A stretch of DNA of 12,475 nt from assembly GCA_011524615.1 (NCBI GenBank), contig WTJZ01000036.1, positions 1-12,475 of the forward strand, written 5' to 3'. The notes beneath the pieces were generated by a model. That model saw only the letters and a list, made by a program, of their open reading frames with translations, ran no database searches and had not been told where the DNA came from. Origin of the DNA: Akkermansiaceae bacterium (GTDB taxonomy: Bacteria; Verrucomicrobiota; Verrucomicrobiia; Verrucomicrobiales; Akkermansiaceae). Position numbers and translations under genes: made by a program. This document shows positions 7,700 to 12,475 of the stretch, piece after piece (positions within the stretch are counted from its first letter, which is position 1; every line of letters starts with the position of its first letter).

Positions 7700-8318
7700 T
7701 GAGCAATGACTTCACATCTTCTACCGATCGACCACTTGTCGAATATTGCGAGTGCTTCACCACCTTTGGTGCGACATAGGCCTCACGGCGTTGCTGCACC
7801 CGAGTACTCTCCTTCTTACTATATGCACTGGTCGTCGTCTCATAAGCGGACTTCGTCTGATACTTACTCGTATCATACCGCTTCCCTGCCTCGCTAGTCT
7901 TCTTACTCGCCAGATCCGCATTCTGCTTCACGAATTCGGGCGAATGCTCGAATCGGGTATCTCCGTTCGCCCACGGCTTCCATGGAGACTTCTTCCCTTC
8001 CTTATTCCAACGCTTAGCATCATATTCAGAGGTCTGGTACTGCTTATTACGCGACTGCCCCCCCTCTTGATAGAGAGTTTCCGTCTCTCCGAATGGATTT
8101 TTTCTATCCGTCACTGCTCGGACTACTCCACTCTCCGGGTCCGTAACGATATTATACCCGTTCGAAAACTTATCTAATCCCTGCGCCTCTGACTCATTGG
8201 CCATCGAGGTAGACGCATCGACACTGCTATTGATCTCAGCACTCTGACTACAACTCACGTAGCCGAGGGCCATCACCAAAATAGCAAAGTACCATCGTGT
8301 CGAATTTTTTAACTTCAT
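7692..8318 (-). CDS. Putative lipoprotein of unknown function, Ser/Lys/Tyr-rich
   Basis: A 208-aa exported protein with no recognised domain. From the ATG at 8318 it has a basic n-region, a hydrophobic stretch (FAILVMALGYV, 11-21) and C23 in YVSC, which resembles a relaxed lipobox; lipidation is therefore plausible but the -3 Tyr is unusual. The mature part is polar and low in complexity, with a tail segment rich in K/S/T/Y (RYDTSKYQTKSAYETTTSAY, ~148-167) and a C-terminal helix GRSVEDVKSLLNE. An in-frame TTG at 8336 is preceded by GGAGG with 9-base spacing, the only Shine-Dalgarno-like match near any start in this window, so a product six residues longer is possible. Its stop overlaps the K+ channel start by 8 bases, so the two are an operon and may act together. 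Divergent from rlmN. Confidence 0.8.
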   Translation of the reverse strand: MKLKNSTRWYFAILVMALGYVSCSQSAEINSSVDASTSMANESEAQGLDKFSNGYNIVTDPESGVVRAVTDRKNPFGETETLYQEGGQSRNKQYQTSEYDAKRWNKEGKKSPWKPWANGDTRFEHSPEFVKQNADLASKKTSEAGKRYDTSKYQTKSAYETTTSAYSKKESTRVQQRREAYVAPKVVKHSQYSTSGRSVEDVKSLLNE

Positions 8319-8361
8319 GGTGTAAACGTACCCCAAAGTTTCAGTCCTCCGCAATCACTAT

Positions 8362-8390
8362 TTGCCTTGACCCGTAGAACTATCTATCAT
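8362..8390 (+). promoter_or_regulatory. Candidate rlmN promoter
   Basis: TTGCCT (8362-8367) and TATCAT (8385-8390), separated by exactly 17 bases, match the -35 and -10 boxes at 4/6 and 5/6 positions. Transcription would begin near 8397, leaving a leader of about 14 bases before the ATG at 8411. Confidence 0.45.
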
Positions 8391-8410
8391 GCAAGTATAG
8401 CCCCTATCTC

Positions 8411-9493
8411 ATGACGAAGCGCCCTAACCTCAACTCTCTTACTCGTACAGAACTCGCAGATGCTCTCGCAGAGCATAAGCAACCTGCATTCCGTACCGAT
8501 CAGGTACTCGACTGGTTATGGAAGAAGCGTGTCAGAACGATCGACGAAATGACCAACCTGCCTGCGAAGCTACGCCAGGTGCTCAATGAAGAGTTCTCTA
8601 TGACTCCCCCGAGTCCTGTTGGTGTACTCAAGTCTTCCGACACCACGCAGAAGGCTCTCTTCAAGCTCAAGGACGGACGCTATGTCGAATCTGTTCTTAT
8701 CCCGGCATCACAAGCACTCTATGGTGAGAAGTCGGACCGCCTCACTCTCTGTGTCTCCTCACAGGTAGGATGTGCCTACGGATGTAAGTTCTGTGCCTCT
8801 GGACTCGCTGGATTCACAAGAAACCTCGACCCTGATGAGATCGCGGGGCAAGTCGTAGAAGTAGAGCGAGCCACTGGCCAACGCGTCAACAATATGGTCT
8901 TCATGGGAATGGGTGAACCCCTCGCCAATATCAAGAACCTCCTTCGTGCCCTAGAACTCATCACACAGCCGTGGGGCATCGGGATCGGCGCCCGTCACCT
9001 CACCATCTCGACCTCCGGCCTCGTCCCTCAGATCAAGAAACTCGCCGACCACCCACAGCAAATCCGTCTCGCCATCTCTCTCCATGGTGCCACTGATGAG
9101 GTCCGTAATAAGATCATGCCGGTCAACAAGAAGTGGGGCGTCGACGAACTATTCGACGCACTCCACTACTGGAACGAGCGTAAGAAGCAACGCCTCACCC
9201 TCGAGTACATCCTCATCCAGGGGATCAACGACTCCGAAAAGGATGCCAAAATTCTCGCCCAAAAGGCCAAAGGACTGGGAGCAAAGGTCAACCTCATCCC
9301 ATACAACACCGTCGAAGGCCTCGAGTGGATCCGCCCGTCTGATGACCACTGCCGACGCTTCAAAAACATCCTCATGAACGCCGGTGTGACTGCCACTCTC
9401 CGTACAGAAAAGGGGCACGACATCGATGCGGCCTGCGGACAACTCCGCCTGAAGAAAGAAACCGAAGAAGGCATCATTGAGAGCCCAGTTTAA
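8411..9493 (+). CDS. rlmN: Dual-specificity RNA methyltransferase RlmN (radical SAM)
   Basis: Radical SAM enzyme that methylates C2 of an adenosine in 23S rRNA (A2503 in E. coli) and of A37 in some tRNAs, using a methyl-cysteine relay. The 360-aa product has the N-terminal RNA-binding region (~1-75: FRTDQVLDWLWKKRVRTIDEM, then LPAKLR), the [4Fe-4S] cysteines C121, C125 and C128 in CAYGCKFC, and the SAM-binding GMGEP at 166-170. The catalytic pair is C114 (in LTLCVSSQ, seven residues before the cluster, as in E. coli C118) and C342 in DIDAACGQL (E. coli C355). ISLHGATDEVR (223-232) and LIPYN (295-299) are also typical. C342 and the substrate-binding motifs favour RlmN; Cfr is related and cannot be fully dismissed, but the GQL ending is RlmN-like. 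Single gene with its own candidate promoter; cytoplasmic. Confidence 0.96.
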   Translation: MTKRPNLNSLTRTELADALAEHKQPAFRTDQVLDWLWKKRVRTIDEMTNLPAKLRQVLNEEFSMTPPSPVGVLKSSDTTQKALFKLKDGRYVESVLIPASQALYGEKSDRLTLCVSSQVGCAYGCKFCASGLAGFTRNLDPDEIAGQVVEVERATGQRVNNMVFMGMGEPLANIKNLLRALELITQPWGIGIGARHLTISTSGLVPQIKKLADHPQQIRLAISLHGATDEVRNKIMPVNKKWGVDELFDALHYWNERKKQRLTLEYILIQGINDSEKDAKILAQKAKGLGAKVNLIPYNTVEGLEWIRPSDDHCRRFKNILMNAGVTATLRTEKGHDIDAACGQLRLKKETEEGIIESPV

Positions 9494-9592
9494 TCTAGCC
9501 GATCCCTCACGAGGCACTCCATTGTAGAGGGAGGCTCATCGTCAGTGCCCAAAACGCGAATTCACTCATAGAATCAAAAAAATTCAGTAACT

Positions 9593-9622
9593 TTGTACAA
9601 CTGTTGTTATCCTTGGCATAAT
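9593..9622 (+). promoter_or_regulatory. Candidate promoter of the SGNH-alpha/beta hydrolase gene, with overlapping palindromes
   Basis: TTGTAC (9593-9598) and CATAAT (9617-9622) are separated by 18 bases. The start of transcription would fall only a few bases before the ATG at 9633. The -35 box lies in the palindrome TTGTACAA (9593-9600), which runs into the inverted repeat ACAAC-T-GTTGT (9597-9607), so a regulator could bind here. The promoter is a sequence match only. Confidence 0.4.
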
Positions 9623-9632
9623 AATTAGTAAT

Positions 9633-11189
9633 ATGACGAATTGGATAACAAAAGTTACTCAGGCTTCCTTACTAGGTGCAGCCTTAGTCTCGACATCGAT
9701 TGCTAGTGAAGCATCCTCAGACCTAGGCGCGATTTGGTGTATCGGGGACTCGATTACACAGGGAAATGCAGACCGAGACGGTGAGAGCACTCCACGTAGT
9801 GCCCTCTACGATCTACTCAAATCTAAGGGATACGACTTCACCTTTACCGGTCACCACACCGCGAACCCAGAAGGACTACCTGACTCAGAGGACTACCTCT
9901 ATCACTCAGGCATCTCAGGAATCAGAATTGGTCACCCTGAGTATGACGCCCGAGCCTTCGCACCTAACTTGAATAACTTCTACCAGCGAGGCACTCTCAA
10001 GAAGAATCCACCATCACTCGTCCTCATCATGCTCGGGACAAATGATATTGGAGCTGGATTCCATAATGCGACCGCCCCAGATCGCCTGAAGGCTCTCATC
10101 AACGACATCTATCAGCTCGATGGCATCGGCAAGCCGACCGTCCTCGTCTCTTCTATTCCACCGAACCGTCGCAAGGAGCAAGAGAGAACGAATGTCATGA
10201 TCTTCAACGGCACTATCTCGGATATCGCATCCGACCTCAGAGGAGAAGGCAAGGACGTCTACTTTGTCGACCAATTCCAAGCTCTCGATCAGACCTACGA
10301 GAGTAGCATGACTCCTGATAACCTCCACCCTAGTGGCGCCGGTAATAAGGTTATCGCTGAGACCTGGGTAGCTGCTATCGAAGATCTCCGCAATGAAGTA
10401 CGCCCAGTCGCTACTCCAGATAAATTCCCTGGTGAACGCGGAGAGTTCAAAGGATATGAAACCTACAAGATCCGCGCTAACGGAGGACACTTCGAAGTCA
10501 TCTGTCCGAAGGTAGCTGCACCTGGCAAGCCATGGTTATGGAGAAGTCTCTTCTGGCACGCCATTAACCGCGTGAACGAAGCCGACCTTAAACTCGTTGA
10601 CGAGGGATACCACATCGTCATCGCTCATGGAGATGTAGCAGGGCACCCTAGCGGGAATAAGAACATCAATGCCGCATACGACTACGTGACCAAGGAACAC
10701 GGATTTAATAAGAAGGTCTCCATGTCCTCTATGAGCCGAGGCACCCTCTCCCTCTTCCGTTGGGCCTTCGAGAACCCAGAAAAAGTCTCCAGCATCTACG
10801 TCGACAACGGCGTCACCAACATCAAGAGCTGGCCTGCGGGACAACTCGTGGAAGGAAACGTCTCCATCGCTAAGGGAGCTAAAGTATCATGGGAAGACTT
10901 CAAGCGTAAGTTCGGCTACAAGACGGACGCCGAAGCGATCCAAACCAAGGAGAGCCCGATCGAGATGCTAGAACCACTGGCAAAGCATAATGTACCCATC
11001 CTCCTCGTCTGTGGCGATAACGACCCAGCCGTCCCGTACTCAGAAAATGATGCCGTCGTCAAAGAACGCTATGAAAAGCTCGGAGGCACCGTAGAGATGA
11101 TCGTCCATAGCAAGGGACACAGCCACGGCCTACCTGACCCAACGCCGATCCTCGACTTCATTAGGAAGCACTTCGATACCGCTAAATAA
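9633..11189 (+). CDS. Secreted two-domain hydrolase: SGNH/GDSL esterase fused to alpha/beta hydrolase
   Basis: A 518-aa exported protein with two separate hydrolase domains. Residues 1-27 form a signal peptide (ALVSTSIASEA). The SGNH domain (~30-255) shows block I GDSIT with nucleophile S40, block II glycine around G95-G99, block III GTND (135-138, Asn137) and block V DNLH (229-232). The second domain (~285-515) is an alpha/beta hydrolase: WLWRSLFWH (301-309), nucleophile elbow S-M-S-R-G with S368, likely acid D464 in GDNDP, and likely base H496 or H498 in KGHSHG. The WLWR..FW and SRG motifs resemble alpha/beta hydrolases found in Planctomycetes and Verrucomicrobia. Both catalytic sets look intact, so it may be a bifunctional esterase, for example a carbohydrate deacetylase, but the substrate is not known. 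The gene has its own candidate promoter and a strong terminator after it. Confidence 0.88.
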   Translation: MTNWITKVTQASLLGAALVSTSIASEASSDLGAIWCIGDSITQGNADRDGESTPRSALYDLLKSKGYDFTFTGHHTANPEGLPDSEDYLYHSGISGIRIGHPEYDARAFAPNLNNFYQRGTLKKNPPSLVLIMLGTNDIGAGFHNATAPDRLKALINDIYQLDGIGKPTVLVSSIPPNRRKEQERTNVMIFNGTISDIASDLRGEGKDVYFVDQFQALDQTYESSMTPDNLHPSGAGNKVIAETWVAAIEDLRNEVRPVATPDKFPGERGEFKGYETYKIRANGGHFEVICPKVAAPGKPWLWRSLFWHAINRVNEADLKLVDEGYHIVIAHGDVAGHPSGNKNINAAYDYVTKEHGFNKKVSMSSMSRGTLSLFRWAFENPEKVSSIYVDNGVTNIKSWPAGQLVEGNVSIAKGAKVSWEDFKRKFGYKTDAEAIQTKESPIEMLEPLAKHNVPILLVCGDNDPAVPYSENDAVVKERYEKLGGTVEMIVHSKGHSHGLPDPTPILDFIRKHFDTAK

Positions 11190-11216
11190 TCCACCCATTA
11201 TATATATTACCTAGAG

Positions 11217-11241
11217 AAGCCAGCATCCGCTGGCTTTTTTT
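11217..11241 (+). terminator. Rho-independent terminator
   Basis: A perfect 8-base stem AAGCCAGC (11217-11224) and GCTGGCTT (11229-11236) with loop ATCC runs into seven T residues (11235-11241). It lies 27 bases after the stop of the two-domain hydrolase and should end that transcript, separating it from the lipase-like gene. Confidence 0.93.
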
Positions 11242-11311
11242 ATACTTATTTCTCCGCGCTCACACATCATCAGGATTATCGATACCTCTAGCCCTCAACT
11301 CTATGTTATCG

Positions 11312-11319
11312 TCACGTGA
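11312..11319. repeat. Palindrome TCACGTGA just before the lipase-like gene
   Basis: A perfect 8-base palindrome lies three bases before the ATG at 11323, where a ribosome binding site would normally be. TATGTT at 11302-11307 might be a -10 box, with no good -35. Could be an operator or chance. Confidence 0.2.
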
Positions 11320-11322
11320 GAT

Positions 11323-12021
11323 ATGACCAAACTGACACTCATCATCCTACTCAGCCTCATGCCTCTCGCATCAGCTCAGGAACTTGTCATCCTCCTCCAT
11401 GGTCTCTCGAGAACGAGCAAGAGTATGAACAAGATGGAATCACACCTCTCAGCCGCAGGCTTCTCTGTCCTCAATCTCAATTACCCCTCGGATCAATACG
11501 ATATCGAAACCCTCAGTGAAGAGGCGCTCACCACCGCAACGAACTCCCCCCTTGCGCAACAATGCTCTCGCATCCACTACGTCACCCACTCCATGGGTGG
11601 CATCCTCGTCAGAAGCTATTATTCTCGTCACCCAGCAGACAAACTAGGTCGCGTAGTCATGCTAGCGCCTCCGAACCAAGGGAGCGAAGTCGTAGACAAC
11701 CTGAAAGACTGGTGGCTCTTCAAGCGCATCACCGGCCCTGCAGGCGGAGAACTCAGTACCCAGCTCACTTCCACTCCTAACCGGCTCGGCCCTGTCACCT
11801 TCCCTCTAGGAGTGATCTCCGGAGACCGCTCCATTAACTGGATCAACAGCCTCATGATCCCTGGCCCTGATGATGGAAAAGTCTCGATCGAACGCACCAA
11901 AATATCCGGCATGACAGATCACCTCATCCTTCACACCACCCATCCCTTCATCATGAAGAATGACACCGTCATCCAACAAACACTCTCCTTCCTAAAAAAC
12001 GGACACTTCCTCCACCCTTAA
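11323..12021 (+). CDS. Small exported alpha/beta hydrolase, lipase/esterase-like
   Basis: A 232-aa protein with signal peptide 1-18 (LTLIILLSLMPLASA/QE). The oxyanion-hole HG is at 26-27 (VILLHGLSR), the nucleophile elbow is T-H-S-M-G-G at 88-93 with S90, the acid is D183 or D184 in GPDDGKVS, and the base is probably H207 in HTTHPFIMKND. APPNQGSEV (115-123) and the GPDDGKVS...GMTDH..L order are typical of a periplasmic lipase-like family of about this size, related to EstA/triacylglycerol lipases. A complete catalytic triad makes it a likely active serine hydrolase; the substrate (lipid, ester or lactone) cannot be read from sequence. It follows a terminator so it is transcribed separately, and no Shine-Dalgarno precedes its ATG. 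It neighbours another secreted hydrolase, suggesting a shared role in scavenging. Confidence 0.9.
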   Translation: MTKLTLIILLSLMPLASAQELVILLHGLSRTSKSMNKMESHLSAAGFSVLNLNYPSDQYDIETLSEEALTTATNSPLAQQCSRIHYVTHSMGGILVRSYYSRHPADKLGRVVMLAPPNQGSEVVDNLKDWWLFKRITGPAGGELSTQLTSTPNRLGPVTFPLGVISGDRSINWINSLMIPGPDDGKVSIERTKISGMTDHLILHTTHPFIMKNDTVIQQTLSFLKNGHFLHP

Positions 12022-12037
12022 ATCTAATTCGAATATA

Positions 12038-12158
12038 AGAGCACTCCATCCCTCCGAAGCACTCATGAGAAGACGAGCGACGTAAACCGAAAAACCAAGG
12101 AGTCTCTTTTTGTAAAAGAGAAGGCGAAGAGTTTTCCAAACTCGAAGCGGAGTGCTCT
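12038..12158. repeat. 121-base structured element with perfect 10-base terminal inverted repeats
   Basis: Lies in the 280-base gap after the lipase-like gene. The ends AGAGCACTCC (12038-12047) and GGAGTGCTCT (12149-12158) are exact reverse complements. Inside are TCTCTTTT/AAAAGAGA (12103-12110/12114-12121, loop TGT), GAGTTT/AAACTC (12129-12134/12138-12143, loop TCC) and a short CTCC/GGAG pair (12052-12055/12099-12102). An RNA of either strand could fold as a multi-branched structure closed by the 10-bp stem. CGAAGC occurs twice (12055-12060, 12143-12148). No target-site duplication or U-run is seen. It could be a miniature inverted-repeat element, an interspersed palindromic repeat or a non-coding RNA; the sequence does not decide. 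Confidence 0.6.
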
Positions 12159-12218
12159 AGGATACCCGTTTTCTCAACGCTGATCTCTACAAGAGTCCCC
12201 CCTCCAACAGTCCCGAAG

Positions 12219-12245
12219 GAGCCTACCAGCTCTCTGAGTAGAGAG
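12219..12245 (+). promoter_or_regulatory. Hairpin with competing alternative pairing
   Basis: CTCTCT (12230-12235) pairs perfectly with AGAGAG (12240-12245) around a GAGT loop. The 5' arm also overlaps a GAGC/GCTC pair (12219-12222/12229-12232), so the two stems exclude each other. Its place 57 bases before the last ORF would suit a leader switch, but there is no U-tract and no known riboswitch was recognised. Confidence 0.25.
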
Positions 12246-12258
12246 TACGTTATACGAA

Positions 12259-12277
12259 AAAACGCTTTCAAAACGCT
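12259..12277. repeat. Direct repeats AAAACGCT spaced one helical turn apart
   Basis: AAAACGCT occurs at 12259-12266 and 12270-12277, 11 bases start to start, which puts both copies on one face of the helix. They lie 25-43 bases before the ATG of the last ORF and could bind a regulator of it. AACGCTAAT at the second copy (12272-12280) also occurs at 795-803 between uvrC and exbB. Confidence 0.35.
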
Positions 12278-12301
12278 AATCTTTCAATCAAAATTAGTAT
12301 C

Positions 12302-12475
12302 ATGCCATCAAGTCCGATTCAACCTGGCGACATCTTTACCGCCCCCTTATCAAACGACAAGGTCGTATACGGACAAATTCTGTATAAGAATAGCTATCAT
12401 TGCCACCTGTATGCATGCTTTTTTAGAACTGTCTATAGCATCGACGATCAGCCAGATCTCCTATCAGTCACAAAA
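12302..12475 (+). CDS. N-terminal part of an Imm26-like (immunity protein 26) protein, cut by window edge
   Basis: An ATG at 12302 opens 58 codons without a stop to the window edge. The start PGDIFTAPLSNDKVVYGQIL (residues 8-27) matches the usual opening of Imm26-family immunity proteins (GD[VI]F..PL.dg...yGq[IV]L), followed by DDQPDLLS, which fits the family's D..PDL region. Imm26 proteins protect cells against polymorphic toxins and also occur as orphans. The toxin gene, if any, is not in view. The segment has fewer CTC/ATC-biased codons than its neighbours, hinting at different origin, but it is too short to be sure. No Shine-Dalgarno precedes the ATG; direct repeats and hairpins lie upstream. 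The family call is from memory of its pattern and is tentative. Confidence 0.55.
   Translation, partial: MPSSPIQPGDIFTAPLSNDKVVYGQILYKNSYHCHLYACFFRTVYSIDDQPDLLSVTK

Noticed and set aside
9513..9549. GGCACT/AGTGCC inverted repeat after rlmN as a terminator
   Set aside because: Six-base arms with a 25-base loop, followed by AAAA rather than a T-run.
10014..10844. Minus-strand open frames within the two-domain hydrolase
   Set aside because: They are shadows of a plus-strand gene with two intact catalytic sets.
12038..12158. Integron attC site
   Set aside because: The palindromic form fits, but neither edge carries the RYYYAAC and GTTRRRY core sites.
12038..12158. CRISPR array
   Set aside because: There is one palindromic unit with no series of equal repeats and spacers; none is found elsewhere in the window.
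11969..12271. A 100-codon minus-strand open frame across the palindromic element
   Set aside because: It overlaps the lipase-like gene end and reads through the inverted repeats; the translation is Ser/Gly/Phe-rich without domain features, as expected from repeat DNA.

Overview
The window looks like a chromosomal segment of a Gram-negative bacterium, most likely of the PVC group and probably a Verrucomicrobium. The grounds are an ExbB homologue with its own cleavable signal peptide, an exbB-exbD-TPR-TPR operon, a lipoprotein followed by a voltage-gated potassium channel, a fused SGNH/alpha-beta hydrolase, and CTC/ATC-rich codon use at roughly 50 percent GC. No gene here has a convincing Shine-Dalgarno sequence at its preferred start, which also suits such a lineage. 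The taxonomic call is inference; no 16S or other marker is present.

Layout. Positions 1-779 (minus) are the N-terminal part of uvrC, cut by the window edge. Divergent from it, 886-6768 (plus) is a tight four-gene operon: an ExbB/TolQ proton channel, its ExbD/TolR partner, and two large secreted TPR proteins of similar size and layout. No TonB, TolA, Pal or TonB-dependent receptor accompanies it. Converging on the operon, 6893-8318 (minus) is a two-gene unit, a putative lipoprotein and a six-helix Kv-type channel with a C-terminal zinc ribbon, whose reading frames overlap by 8 bases. Divergent from that, 8411-9493 is rlmN, a radical SAM 23S rRNA/tRNA methyltransferase.

From 9633 come two exported hydrolases: a two-domain SGNH plus alpha/beta hydrolase (9633-11189), closed by a clear intrinsic terminator, and a small lipase-like alpha/beta hydrolase (11323-12021). 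The last 450 bases differ in character. A 280-base non-coding stretch holds a 121-base element with perfect 10-base terminal inverted repeats and internal hairpins, another hairpin, and two direct repeats one helical turn apart. It leads to the start of an ORF that resembles the Imm26 immunity-protein family and runs off the window.

How the genes work together. The core of the window is the inner-membrane proton-motive-force motor (ExbB/ExbD) co-encoded with two periplasmic TPR scaffolds, which may couple or organise an envelope machine in place of the usual TonB/TolA. UvrC (DNA repair) and RlmN (RNA modification) are housekeeping genes. The secreted hydrolases suggest breakdown of esterified carbohydrates or lipids. 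The least explained sequence is the structured element at 12038-12158.
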